A stretch of 64,000 nt of DNA from Methylobacterium radiodurans (GCF_003173735.1 NZ_CP029551.1:4107001-4171000), one strand, 5' to 3'; shown: positions 36,323 to 43,922, numbered from the stretch's first letter. Notes: generated by a model not told the origin, from the letters alone. Translations and numbers: made by a program.

Positions 36323-37372
36323 TTACCGGAACAGCGAGAGCACGTTCTGCGAGCTGGAATTGGCGATCGACAGCGACTGGATGCCGAGCTGCTGCTGCGT
36401 CTGCAGGGCCTTCAGCTTGGTCGACTCCTCCTCGATGTTGGCATCGACCAGCGAGCCGATCGACGAGGTGTTGATGTCCATCAGCTGCTGCGTGAACTCC
36501 TGCTGCGACTTGAGCAGGGTCGACATCGAGCCGAGCTTGGAGGCGCCGGTGAGGAGCTGCTGAACCGTCGCGTCGACGATCTTCAGGTAGCCGGTGATCT
36601 TCGACTGGTCCGCATCCGACGCGCCGAGCGACTTGATGTCGAAGTCCGCGATCGACTCGGTGGCCGCGGAGCCGCCGTACATCGTGATGACGTACTTCGT
36701 GTCCATGAAGCCGCCCACGGCGCCGGTCGCGCTGCCCACCGCGACCGTCACGCCCGGGCCGGTGCTCGGCGCCACGGAGGCGTTCGAGGCGACCGCCGCG
36801 AAGGCGGCCGTCAGGGTCGTGTTGGTGGCGCTGGCCGTATTCGAATCGTAGAGCACGAAGCTGCCGGTCTCCAGCGTCGTGGTCGAGATCGAGACCGACT
36901 TGTCCTTGCGCGAGAAGGCCGAGACCAGGTCCTTGTCGTAGGCGAAGCCGGTGGCGTCGGACTTGACCGAGAGCCAGTTCGAGCCGTTCATCACGGTGTT
37001 GTCGGCGTAGTTCTTGATCGCGTCGAGGGCGACCTTGATGTCGTTCTGCAGCTTGGCGCGGTCGGTGTTGGTCGTCGAGGCCGAGACGAGCGCGTTGTTG
37101 ATCGTCTTGAGCTGGTCGATCACCTTGTTGAGACCGGCCGAGGCGGCATCGACCGAGTTCTTGTCGAGGCTCATCGCGTCCTTGAGGGCGCTGAGCGAGC
37201 CGTTGTCGGTCTTCAGGGTCGAGGCGATGGCCCAGTAGGCGGCGCCGTCCGCGGCCGAGCTGATGCGCTGGCCGGTCGAGACGCGGTTGCTGGTCGTGTC
37301 GAGCTGGGTGTTGATCGAGCGCAGGGTCTGGAGCGCGATCGTGGCCGAGTTGTTGGTCAGGATGCTGGTCAT
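36323..37372 (-). CDS. Flagellin 1
   Basis: A 349-residue flagellin with the conserved ends: N-terminal 'MTSILTNNSATIALQTLRSI', 'TGQRISSAADGAAYWAIAST', and C-terminal 'EEESTKLKALQTQQQLGIQS', 'LSIANSSSQNVLSLFR'. The centre is Ser/Thr/Ala-rich, giving many possible O-glycosylation sites. The ATG at 37372 is chosen since 'MTSIL' matches flagellin 2; the open frame begins three codons earlier. It is the main filament protein candidate. It has its own leader element and a CtrA-like box upstream. Confidence 0.95.
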   Translation of the reverse strand: MTSILTNNSATIALQTLRSINTQLDTTSNRVSTGQRISSAADGAAYWAIASTLKTDNGSLSALKDAMSLDKNSVDAASAGLNKVIDQLKTINNALVSASTTNTDRAKLQNDIKVALDAIKNYADNTVMNGSNWLSVKSDATGFAYDKDLVSAFSRKDKSVSISTTTLETGSFVLYDSNTASATNTTLTAAFAAVASNASVAPSTGPGVTVAVGSATGAVGGFMDTKYVITMYGGSAATESIADFDIKSLGASDADQSKITGYLKIVDATVQQLLTGASKLGSMSTLLKSQQEFTQQLMDINTSSIGSLVDANIEEESTKLKALQTQQQLGIQSLSIANSSSQNVLSLFR

Positions 37373-37413
37373 GGTACGCACGAACCTCGTGGCGAGCGGT
37401 CTGGGAACCTATC

Positions 37414-37479
37414 GGACATCCGGGCTCGCACCGGGGCTCGCGGAACGGCATCATGCCTTTGCCCCCAAGAGGGCAATCC
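37414..37479 (-). promoter_or_regulatory. Flagellin 1 leader element shared with flagellin 2
   Basis: This block, 42 bases before the flagellin 1 start, is shared with 38789-38857 upstream of flagellin 2. Minus-strand order: a short hairpin (TTGCCC, loop TCTTGG, GGGCAA), then AAGGCATGATGCCG, then CCGGTGCGAGCCCGGATGTCC-like residues (shared with one change). The frame of any peptide differs by one base between the two copies, so it is an RNA or DNA signal and not a conserved peptide. FlbT targeting is a hypothesis. Confidence 0.6.
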
Positions 37480-37584
37480 ACGGCGCTTCCAGACCCTGGC
37501 GGGTCTGACGGGTTTGCATCGGGGCGGTTCGGACCTCGCGGTCCGCTCTCCGTTCCGGCGGCACTGAGAATTGCCCTGGCCTCG

Positions 37585-37599
37585 CTACGGAACCGTTAA
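37585..37599 (-). promoter_or_regulatory. Imperfect CtrA-like box upstream of flagellin 1
   Basis: On the plus strand CTAC-N7-TTAA. It aligns with the CTAA-N7-TTAA site upstream of flagellin 2 and differs from the CtrA consensus (TTAA-N7-TTAA) by two bases in one half. It is 213 bases before the flagellin 1 start, in the gap between the flagellin genes. Confidence 0.4.
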
Positions 37600-37625
37600 A
37601 GGGGGAGTCCCGTGCGGACCGCTGT

Positions 37626-37645
37626 GGATCCGGTGGATCGGATCC
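37626..37645 (-). terminator. Small hairpin after flagellin 2
   Basis: GGATCCG (37626-37632) and CGGATCC (37639-37645) form a 7-bp hairpin with a 6-base loop, 13 bases beyond the flagellin 2 stop. It lacks a T-run and is a weak terminator candidate. Confidence 0.4.
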
Positions 37646-37657
37646 GGGAGGGCGGCC

Positions 37658-38740
37658 TTAGTTGAAGAGGGTCAGCACCGTGTCCGGCGCGGCATTGGCG
37701 ATCGAGAGCGAGCGAATCCCGAGCATCTGCTGGGCCTGCAGCGCCTTGAGCCGCGTCGATTCCACCTCGATGTCGGCATCGACCAGCGTGCCGATCGCCG
37801 TCCCGTTGATCGCCGTCATCTGCCGGGCGAAGTCGCGCTGGGCCGTCAGCAGCGCCGAGGTGGAGCCGAGCAGGGCCGCGCCGTCCAGGACCTTCTGGAG
37901 CGTGGCGTCGACCACCCGGGCGTAGGATTCGATCATCGCGCGGCTCACGTAGCTCTGCGAGACGTCGAGCGTGGCGATCGAGAAGGAGGCCTGCGCCGTC
38001 GAGAGCGACGGCACGCCGTTGATCCTGTATCCCGTGTCGAGCAGCCCGTTGACGTGGCTGTGGGTCGGCGAGTCGACGATGTCGATCAGGTAGCCGCCGA
38101 TGGGAGTGGGGCTCGACCGCGCCGCGATGGCGGCCGCCGTGGCGGCCAGCGTTCCGGTCGCGGGCTTGTCGCTCGCCTGGGCCCAGTCCTGGAAGGCGCT
38201 GCGGACCTTGGCGTCGAACAGGATGAACTGCGACCCGTCGATCGTGGCGCGGGTGAGGTTCGCGCTCCCGTCCCGGCGCGAGAAGGCCATGACGAGCTGC
38301 CGGTTGGCGGAGAAGTCCGGCCCGTCGGATTGCACCGAGAGCCAGTTCGAGCCCCCCACCGCGCTGCTCTCCGCGATGCTGCGCATGGCGCGCTGGGCGT
38401 TGCCGATGTCGAGCTGGATCTTGGACCGGTCGGCCTGGTCGCTCTGGGCCGCGACCAGGGCGCGGCTGATGATCCGGAGCTGGTCCACCGTCCGGGTCAG
38501 GCCGAGGGACGCCGTGTCGACGGCGGTCTGGTCCAGGGCGATCGCGTCGGTCAGCGCCGCGAGCGAGCTGTTCTCCGCCTTCAGGCTGGTGGCGATGGCC
38601 CAGTAGGCAGCCCCGTCCGCCGCGCTGCCGATCCGCGCGCCCGTGGAGACGCGCCGGTTGGCCGTGTCGAGGCCGTCGCCGACCGCTCCGAGAGTCCGGA
38701 GCGCGGTGATCGCCCGTGCGTTGGTCAGAATGCTCGTCAT
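37658..38740 (-). CDS. Flagellin 2 (divergent paralogue)
   Basis: A 360-residue flagellin with conserved ends ('MTSILTNARAITALRTLGAV', 'TGARIGSAADGAAYWAIATS'; C-terminal 'DIEVESTRLKALQAQQMLGI', 'RSLSIANAAPDTVLTLFN'). The centre has little similarity to flagellin 1, so they are likely functionally distinct filament subunits. The ATG at 38740 is chosen to match 'MTSIL' in flagellin 1; the open frame extends 22 codons farther. Upstream are a leader element and a near-consensus CtrA box. Confidence 0.94.
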   Translation of the reverse strand: MTSILTNARAITALRTLGAVGDGLDTANRRVSTGARIGSAADGAAYWAIATSLKAENSSLAALTDAIALDQTAVDTASLGLTRTVDQLRIISRALVAAQSDQADRSKIQLDIGNAQRAMRSIAESSAVGGSNWLSVQSDGPDFSANRQLVMAFSRRDGSANLTRATIDGSQFILFDAKVRSAFQDWAQASDKPATGTLAATAAAIAARSSPTPIGGYLIDIVDSPTHSHVNGLLDTGYRINGVPSLSTAQASFSIATLDVSQSYVSRAMIESYARVVDATLQKVLDGAALLGSTSALLTAQRDFARQMTAINGTAIGTLVDADIEVESTRLKALQAQQMLGIRSLSIANAAPDTVLTLFN

Positions 38741-38788
38741 GGTGGGACCCGGAAACGCAAACGACCGCGAAGGACCTGCGTCCTTCGG

Positions 38789-38857
38789 GGACATCCGGGT
38801 TCGCACCGGCCGGCGGATGCGGCCTCATGCCTTCGCCCGCCGGAAAGCGGGGAATCC
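38789..38857 (-). promoter_or_regulatory. Flagellin 2 leader element
   Basis: Copy of the element at 37414-37479, 49 bases before the flagellin 2 start. The hairpin is different in sequence (CCCGC, loop TTTCCG, GCGGG) but sits in the same place, followed by AAGGCATGAGGCCG and CCGGTGCGAACCCGGATGTC. The retained fold with changed bases suggests RNA-level function. Confidence 0.6.
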
Positions 38858-38952
38858 GCCGTACATCCCGCTTCCCTCCGCCCTGCCGGGCGCGGGGGCC
38901 GGGCGGAGCGATGCGTTAGGGTTATCGGGATCTGCAGGATGCCGGAGGAGTG

Positions 38953-38967
38953 CTAATCGTGCGTTAA
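38953..38967 (-). promoter_or_regulatory. CtrA-like box upstream of flagellin 2
   Basis: CTAA (38953-38956), 7 bases, TTAA (38964-38967): one mismatch from the TTAA-N7-TTAA CtrA site. It lies in the 249-base gap between ftcR and flagellin 2, 213 bases before the flagellin 2 start. Confidence 0.55.
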
Positions 38968-38989
38968 GCAAGCGGCGTCGGCGGGCGCC

Positions 38990-39667
38990 TCAGCCCACGA
39001 AGGTGTAGCCGGCCATGCGCTTGGCCTCGATCGGGTCGTGGCCCAGCCGCGCCCGCAGCTTCTTGCGCAGCTTCGAGATGTGGCCCTCCACCACGCTCTC
39101 CTCGCAGGCGCTCTCGTGGTCGCCGTAGACCGCGTTGAAGATCTGGCTCTTGCTGACCTGCCGGCCGCGGTTCTTCGCCAGGTATTCCAGGATGTGGCGC
39201 TCGCGGCGGGGCAGGAGCAGGCTCTGGCCGTCGATCTCGGGATCGCGCCCGTCCGTGTGGACGACGAGCCGGGCGGTGCCCTCGGGGGCGGCGGGCGCCG
39301 CGCCGCGGCTGACGCGGCGGCGGATCGCGTTCGCCCGGGCGATGATCTCGCGCACGTGCACGGGCTTGCGCACCACGTCGTCGAAGCCCGCCGTGAACAG
39401 GGCCAGCGTCTGCTCCAGGGAGCGGGTCTCGTTGAGCGCGATGATCGGCGCGGGCGAGAGGCTGCGGATCGCCGCGGTGCAGCCCGTCCGGTCGCCGCAA
39501 TCGCCGAGCACGAAGCCCTCGACGGTGGCCAGGTCGTCGGCCGGCAGCCCGGTGAGCCAGAGCTGGAAATCGGGAGCGGGCAGGCCGCGGGCGCTGACGC
39601 CCTCCTGGCTGAAGCCGGCCACGTACTGGGCGGTCACGCTTTCCCGCTCGTCGACGACGATGAACAT
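38990..39667 (-). CDS. ftcR: Flagellar transcriptional regulator, FtcR/Rem type
   Basis: A 225-residue OmpR-type regulator. The N-terminal receiver is atypical: 'MFIVVDERESVTAQYVAGFS' and 'GFVLGDCGDRTGC' replace the standard acidic-pocket and phospho-Asp contexts, as in FtcR and Rem. The C-terminal winged helix is well conserved ('LLPRRERHILEYLAKNRGRQ', 'SKSQIFNAVYGDHESACEES', 'VVEGHISKLRKKLRARLG'). FtcR (Brucella) and Rem (Sinorhizobium) activate late flagellar genes. The start 'MFIVVDERE' matches these proteins. A perfect CtrA-type site lies about 200 bases upstream. Confidence 0.9.
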   Translation of the reverse strand: MFIVVDERESVTAQYVAGFSQEGVSARGLPAPDFQLWLTGLPADDLATVEGFVLGDCGDRTGCTAAIRSLSPAPIIALNETRSLEQTLALFTAGFDDVVRKPVHVREIIARANAIRRRVSRGAAPAAPEGTARLVVHTDGRDPEIDGQSLLLPRRERHILEYLAKNRGRQVSKSQIFNAVYGDHESACEESVVEGHISKLRKKLRARLGHDPIEAKRMAGYTFVG

Positions 39668-40066
39668 TTCGGCAGCCCCAGAGGCGCAGGTCATCATCGA
39701 CGCTCCGCGCAGGGCGCGAGGCGACCGAAAACTGTCCTGCAGCTTTTCGTATTCTGTTGTTCCCCGGCTGGGCGACGCGGAAAATCTTGCGAGAGACTTT
39801 CCATCGGCGTGCCGGAGGGTCGAACGTAAACCGTTCGTTAGGACAAAGATTTTGTTCGTAATGGTTAACGAGCGGTTAATTCGCCGCTCCGCCGGAGCGC
39901 GGGGGCCCGCTTGCGTGACGCTCGGGCAACGCGTGTGGCCTGAGGGCCACAGGCCCCGGGGGCCGGCCGCGCTCCCGCACCGAACCGATCGCGTTCTCGG
40001 GTGTTAGGCGGCTAAGGCACCCGCGCGCGAGGTGCCGCCGGAGGGCTGTGATCGAGGAGGGATGCC
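39668..40066. promoter_or_regulatory. Intergenic region between ftcR and a small plus-strand gene
   Basis: Nearly 400 bases without a convincing gene. It is A+T-richer than its surroundings around 39740-39890 and holds the CtrA-type site at 39865-39879. It should contain the divergent promoters of ftcR and of the 63-residue gene at 40067. Confidence 0.5.
39865..39879. promoter_or_regulatory. Perfect CtrA-type site TTAA-N7-TTAA
   Basis: TTAA (39865-39868), CGAGCGG, TTAA (39876-39879) matches the consensus CtrA recognition sequence exactly. It is 198 bases from the ftcR start and 188 bases from the small gene on the other side. CtrA control of flagellar regulators is well known in alphaproteobacteria; binding here is inferred. 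Confidence 0.65.
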
Positions 40067-40258
40067 ATGTCGCGGATCAGCGTGAGGCTCGCGGGCGACG
40101 GCACGCACGCGGTGATCCAGGGCAACGACCCCGTGGTGAGCGGGCTGACCCTGGACGAGGCCGAGAACTACCTGACATTCATCCGCGCCTCGGCGCGCGT
40201 GCGGCGGACGCGCCGTCTGCCCGAGGCGCTGCGTCGGCAGGGCGAGCGACCGGCCTGA
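40067..40258 (+). CDS. Small hypothetical protein (63 aa)
   Basis: A 63-residue protein with no family I recognise. A good ribosome site (GAGGAGGG) lies about 7 bases before the ATG. Its sequence has an N-terminal beta-like segment ('RISVRLAGDGTHAVIQGNDP'), a helix ('TLDEAENYLTFIRASARV') and a basic tail, so it could be a small nucleic-acid or partner-binding protein. It is divergent from ftcR. Confidence 0.55.
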   Translation: MSRISVRLAGDGTHAVIQGNDPVVSGLTLDEAENYLTFIRASARVRRTRRLPEALRRQGERPA

Positions 40259-40297
40259 CCTGGGGTCGGGCGGCGCAGCCTTTGGACGCGGCGCAGG

Positions 40298-40462
40298 CTA
40301 TAGGAAGTGCCGGAACACCACCGCGTCCGGGTCGGCGCCGCGGCCCTGCCCGCTCGCAGTCTCCTGCCCGACGGCCCGGTCCGCCTCACGGCAGGTCCAG
40401 CCCAGAGCCGGGACGACAAGGGCGATCAGGGTGAGGATCCGTCGCGCCGTCATGGCTGTCAT
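40298..40462 (-). CDS. Small exported protein (54 aa)
   Basis: A 54-codon frame with a ribosome site (GGGAGG, 6 bases before the ATG) and a signal-peptide-like start (residues 4-22, 'MTARRILTLIALVVPALG'), then a polar tail ending 'DPDAVVFRHFL'. Its third codon positions are mostly G or C, as in real genes here. The Cys after the hydrophobic run (WTC) is not a good lipobox. Function unknown. The second in-frame ATG at 40453 is an alternative start. Confidence 0.5.
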   Translation of the reverse strand: MTAMTARRILTLIALVVPALGWTCREADRAVGQETASGQGRGADPDAVVFRHFL

Positions 40463-40614
40463 GGGGGCCTCCCGCGTCGGTGGGTCGGGACCGATGGCCG
40501 ACGCTTCGTCGACGCCGTCAAGGTTAGCCGCGAGAGCGTATGGACGGCGTGCCGTTGCGCACTGCGCCGCGGTCGGGCGTTTGACCCCGGCGCAACCGTT
40601 GCGTAGGCGGCCGG

Positions 40615-40995
40615 ATGCCCAGCATGCCCTCCCGTCCTCAGACGCTCGCCCGGGTCCTGGCCTGGGGCCTGCTCGCCGCGCTCGCCGTCATGACCGCGGC
40701 ACCGATCGGCCTGCGGCCGGAAACGGCCCTGCCCGTCTCCGCCGAGCGCTTCGGCGCCTTCGCGCTCCTCGGCTTCCTCTTCGCCTGCGGCTACCCGCGG
40801 CGTCGCCTTGCGGTGCTGGCGCTCACGGTCGCGGCGGCGGGATTGCTCGAACTGTCTCAGCTGATCCAGCCCACTCGGCATGGGCGCGAGGCGGACTTCC
40901 TGGTCAAGGCGGCAGGGGGCGGTTTCGGCTGGGCCGCCGCCCGGGTTCTCACCCTCGTCCTCGCCCGCCTGCGCCGCGTGCTGCCGGCTGCCTGA
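40615..40995 (+). CDS. VanZ-like membrane protein
   Basis: A 126-residue protein with four membrane segments and the VanZ-type end 'LLELSQLIQPTRHGREADFL' followed by a Gly-rich helix. The family name comes from teicoplanin-resistance protein VanZ, but most members have no known role, so resistance should not be assumed. A near-exact 20-base tandem duplication spans its stop codon, and a strong terminator follows. Confidence 0.75.
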   Translation: MPSMPSRPQTLARVLAWGLLAALAVMTAAPIGLRPETALPVSAERFGAFALLGFLFACGYPRRRLAVLALTVAAAGLLELSQLIQPTRHGREADFLVKAAGGGFGWAAARVLTLVLARLRRVLPAA

Positions 40996-41027
40996 GCGGC
41001 CGGGCTGCTGCCTGAGCGGCCGGGCTT
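40988..41027. repeat. 20-base tandem duplication at the VanZ stop
   Basis: CTGCCTGAGCGGCCGGGCTG (40988-41007) is directly followed by a copy differing only in the last base (41008-41027). The first copy includes the stop codon of the VanZ-like gene. It is probably a recent slippage duplication. Confidence 0.75.
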
Positions 41028-41090
41028 AAGCCTTCCGCGCCGTTTCCTGTCCGGATCCGCGCGCTAAGCTGCGGGTTCGGAGCAGACTTC

Positions 41091-41126
41091 GGGCCCGCCC
41101 GGCACGGCCGCGGCGGGCCCGCTTTT
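41091..41126 (+). terminator. Rho-independent terminator after the VanZ-like gene
   Basis: GGGCCCGCC (41091-41099) and GGCGGGCCC (41112-41120) form a perfect 9-bp stem, followed by GCTTTTCC on the plus strand. It also lies beyond the end of the converging TonB-receptor gene. Confidence 0.7.
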
Positions 41127-41155
41127 CCGGTGCGGCCCGATCTCTCACGCCACGC

Positions 41156-43387
41156 TCACCAAGCCACGCTGTAGGCCACCTCGACCGAGCGCGGGCGCCC
41201 GAGCAGCCAGTTGGTGCCGACCCCGCCGACCGCGTTGCCCGAGATCGCGTAGACCCGGTCGAGCAGGTTGTAGACGCGTAAGGACAGCCGGGAATCCGGC
41301 GTGACCTGATGGTCGAGCCCGAGATTGACGAGGTTGTAGGCCGGGCGCCGGGCGGTGTTGGAGAAATCGCTGAACACGGTGCCGACGTTCTGCACGCCGA
41401 GCCGCGCCTCCCAATCGCGGGCGAAGGCCCAAGTCGCCCAGAGGTTGGCCACGCGCTCGGGCACGTCGAGCGGCTGGTTACCGGCGTAGGAGACGGCCTG
41501 CCCGTTCACCACCTGGGTGAAGTCCTCGTACTGCGCCCGCAGGAGCGCGAGGTTGCCCTCCAGCCGCCAGCCGTGGGGCAGACGCAAAGCCGCGGCGAAC
41601 TCCACTCCCGTCGAGGACTGGCTCCCCACCTGCACGCCGACCGCGGAGCTGCCGGGCAGGCGGGAGATCAGGTCATCCTTCACGATGCGGTAGCCTGCGA
41701 GCGTCCAGTCGAGCGCACCGCCGAGGGCGATGCCCTTGGCGCCGACCTCGACCTGCCGCCCGGTGGCGAGCCGGAAGCCCGCCAGCGACTGCGACAGGGT
41801 GATGAGGCTGCCCACCGGATCGGTCGCGGTGGCGTACTGCGCGTAGAGTGCCGTGTCCGGCGTCGGGTTGAAGACGAGGCCGAAGCGGTAGCCGAGCGAT
41901 CGGTAGGTGTTCTCGAAGGTTGCACCGGTGACGAGATCCTGCCGGTGCAGCGTCGGCGCGTCGAAGCGCACGCCGCTGAGGAAGGAGAGCCGGTCCGAGA
42001 GGATCAGGCGGTTCTCGGCGAAGACCGAGGCCTGGCTGGTATTCGTCGCGTAGGCGGACCGCGCCCGCCCGTCCTGCGGGAAGAAGCCTGGGCCATAGCC
42101 CAGGAGCGGCACGCTGTCGGTCTTGTCGAAATAGAAGTTGTTGCTGTGGCGGAAGCCGATGTGGTTGACGTCGAAGCCCGCCAGGAATTCGTTGCGGAAC
42201 CCGAACAGCGAGCCACGGAAGGCGGCGTCGAAGCGGTTCCCGACCTGTTCCTGGCTGTGGTAGATTTCCAGGTAGTCGCCGCGGTCGACGAGGCCGGTCG
42301 CGCGGTTGAACGCGTATTGCTCCACGTCGAGCCAGTGCCGGCGCGAGGTCAACCGATAGGCGGTGTTGCGGATCGTGACGTCGGCCGAGGGCGTCCACTC
42401 GGTCTTCAGCTGAGTCCAGTTGTCCGCGAAGGTGATCTTCGCGTCCCGGACGTTGTAGTTGTTGAACCGGATCCGGTCCGGGATCTTCCCCGCTACCAGC
42501 GGCGTGCCCCAGTAGCGCTCCGGCTCCTGGTAGCCGAGGTCGTGGCTGAGCGTGAAGGAGAGATCCGCGCTCGGCCGGAACAGCAGCGCGCCCGAGACCG
42601 CGAGGCTGCGGAAATCCCCGGTGGGCGAGACCCAGCCGTCGCCGCGGTTGCCGCTGACGTTCAGCCGGTAGGCGAAGGTGTCGCCGAACGCGTCCTGGCC
42701 GATCGCGCCGCCGGAATCGAGGGCGAGGCGCGCGACGCCGTCGCTGCCGATCACCGCGCGTCCCGCGTTGATCGGCACGAAGCTCGGCTTCTTGGGCACC
42801 ACGTTGATCACGCCGCCGATCGCGCCGTCGCCGTACATAACGGAGGCCGGACCCCGCAGCACCTCGATGCGCTCGACGTTCCAGGTGTCGAACGGGAAGG
42901 TGACGGTGTTGGCGCCGACATAGAGGCGGGTGCCGTCGTAGAGCTGCTGGACCGAGTTCGGGCCGGCGAAGCCCCGGGCCGTGAAGGCGCCGTTGCCGTT
43001 GCCGGGGGCCGCGATGGTGGTGATGCCCGTGGCGTCCTGCGTCACCGCCTCGGCTACCGTGTTCTGGCCGCGCAGGCGCGCCGTCTCGCCCGACACGATG
43101 TCGATGCTGGCGGGCGTCTCCAGCGGCGTCAGGCCGAGCCGGCTCGCGCCCCGGTCGGGGGTGCGCAGGTTGAGGCCGACCGGGTCGGCCCGGGTCAGCG
43201 AGACGCCGCTGCCCTCGACCGAGAGCTGGTCGAGTACGATGCCGTCGATCACGGCGGAGCCCCGGAGTGAGGGATCCCGGGCGGCGCGCTCCTGCGCGTG
43301 GGCGCCCGTCAGCGGCACCAGGAGGAGCGGGAGCGCGCGCGCGGGCGCGGCCCACCGGGGGCGGGCGCGATGAGGACGTCTGGACAT
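41156..43387 (-). CDS. TonB-dependent outer-membrane receptor (siderophore-type; cobalamin candidate)
   Basis: A 743-residue receptor with a signal peptide (about 1-31), a plug domain ('TVAEAVTQDATGITTIAAPG', 'VERIEVLRGPASVMYGDGAI', 'GGVINVVPKKPS') and a 22-strand-type barrel ending in 'VEVAYSVAW' (terminal aromatic). The plug resembles siderophore receptors. However, a cobalamin riboswitch lies about 310 bases upstream on the same strand, which suggests a corrinoid substrate. The two lines of evidence disagree, so the substrate is open. A TGTAAC-N3-GTTACA palindrome lies 57 bases before the start. Confidence 0.85.
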   Translation of the reverse strand: MSRRPHRARPRWAAPARALPLLLVPLTGAHAQERAARDPSLRGSAVIDGIVLDQLSVEGSGVSLTRADPVGLNLRTPDRGASRLGLTPLETPASIDIVSGETARLRGQNTVAEAVTQDATGITTIAAPGNGNGAFTARGFAGPNSVQQLYDGTRLYVGANTVTFPFDTWNVERIEVLRGPASVMYGDGAIGGVINVVPKKPSFVPINAGRAVIGSDGVARLALDSGGAIGQDAFGDTFAYRLNVSGNRGDGWVSPTGDFRSLAVSGALLFRPSADLSFTLSHDLGYQEPERYWGTPLVAGKIPDRIRFNNYNVRDAKITFADNWTQLKTEWTPSADVTIRNTAYRLTSRRHWLDVEQYAFNRATGLVDRGDYLEIYHSQEQVGNRFDAAFRGSLFGFRNEFLAGFDVNHIGFRHSNNFYFDKTDSVPLLGYGPGFFPQDGRARSAYATNTSQASVFAENRLILSDRLSFLSGVRFDAPTLHRQDLVTGATFENTYRSLGYRFGLVFNPTPDTALYAQYATATDPVGSLITLSQSLAGFRLATGRQVEVGAKGIALGGALDWTLAGYRIVKDDLISRLPGSSAVGVQVGSQSSTGVEFAAALRLPHGWRLEGNLALLRAQYEDFTQVVNGQAVSYAGNQPLDVPERVANLWATWAFARDWEARLGVQNVGTVFSDFSNTARRPAYNLVNLGLDHQVTPDSRLSLRVYNLLDRVYAISGNAVGGVGTNWLLGRPRSVEVAYSVAW

Positions 43388-43695
43388 GATGCGGGTCCGG
43401 GGATCCGGGCGCGGCGGCGCCTCGCCGAGGGCCCTACCGTGAATGTAACAATGTTACAATCCTGGGGTCCGCGGATCGGTCGATCCGCGCGGCTCGGCGC
43501 GTCCCCGCAGCGGGACACGCGCGGTCGCGCGAGGGACGGGGATCTTGCGGCGGCGAGCATGGGCGGGCGCGGGCGGCCTTGTGGCACGTCACCGCGAACG
43601 AGGCCTCGGCGGCCGCCTTGCCCACGGGCATGGCGATGCCTCGACACCCGCCAGGACACCCCGCCCGGCGCGTTTCGCGTGTGACCACGGCTGAC
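43388..43695 (-). promoter_or_regulatory. Long leader between riboswitch and TonB receptor
   Basis: A 308-base stretch without a convincing gene. Open frames on the minus strand here are Arg/Pro-rich and look like G+C shadows. It holds the palindrome at 43444-43458. It may be an unusually long riboswitch leader, or the receptor may have its own promoter here. Confidence 0.45.
43444..43458. promoter_or_regulatory. Operator-like palindrome TGTAAC-N3-GTTACA
   Basis: A perfect 6-base inverted repeat with a 3-base centre, in an otherwise very G+C-rich area, 57 bases before the TonB receptor start. It would suit a dimeric repressor and overlaps the most A+T-rich promoter candidate. The regulator is not identified. 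Confidence 0.55.
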
Positions 43696-43856
43696 GGCAG
43701 GTCTCCTGGCTCGCGGGTCGCTGCCCTCTCACCGTCTTCCCGGGCCGGGGCCCAGTGACATGGTGGCGGAAGGCTCGCCGCTCACAGTTGCGGGGGCAGC
43801 CGCGGCATCAGGCATGAAGCCCTCACCGCGTTCCCTTTTGATCCCCGAAGGGAACC
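43696..43856 (-). ncRNA. Cobalamin riboswitch
   Basis: Read on the minus strand, the block has the conserved cobalamin-riboswitch landmarks in order: GGTTCCC...AAAAGGGAACGCGGTG, CTGCCCCCGCAACTGT, TGTCACTGG, CCGGGAAGACGG, GACCCGCGAGCCAGGAGACC and a CTGCC end (the B12 box). It binds adenosylcobalamin or related corrinoids and lowers expression of the downstream gene. The next minus-strand gene is the TonB receptor at 43387. Confidence 0.93.
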
Positions 43857-43922
43857 GTCCCGGCCAGCTACGGCCACGCTTCGTCCGGAGTCAACGCTGC
43901 ACGGCCGGAAAAGGCGCGGATG

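Noticed and set aside
32452..36474. A 1340-codon plus-strand open frame and a 1295-codon frame on the other strand overlapping the glycosyltransferase genes
   Set aside because: Compositions are Arg/Pro/Gly/His-rich with no family motifs; they are shadows caused by very high G+C. The two recognisable glycosyltransferases occupy the same DNA.
40615..40995. Reading the VanZ-like gene as antibiotic resistance
   Set aside because: The family is broad and mostly of unknown function; no van cluster is nearby.
43434..43688. An 84-codon minus-strand frame between the riboswitch and the TonB receptor
   Set aside because: Considered as a small riboswitch-controlled protein such as CbtB, but it lacks a membrane helix and the His/Cys pattern of that family, and its tail is Arg/Pro-rich.
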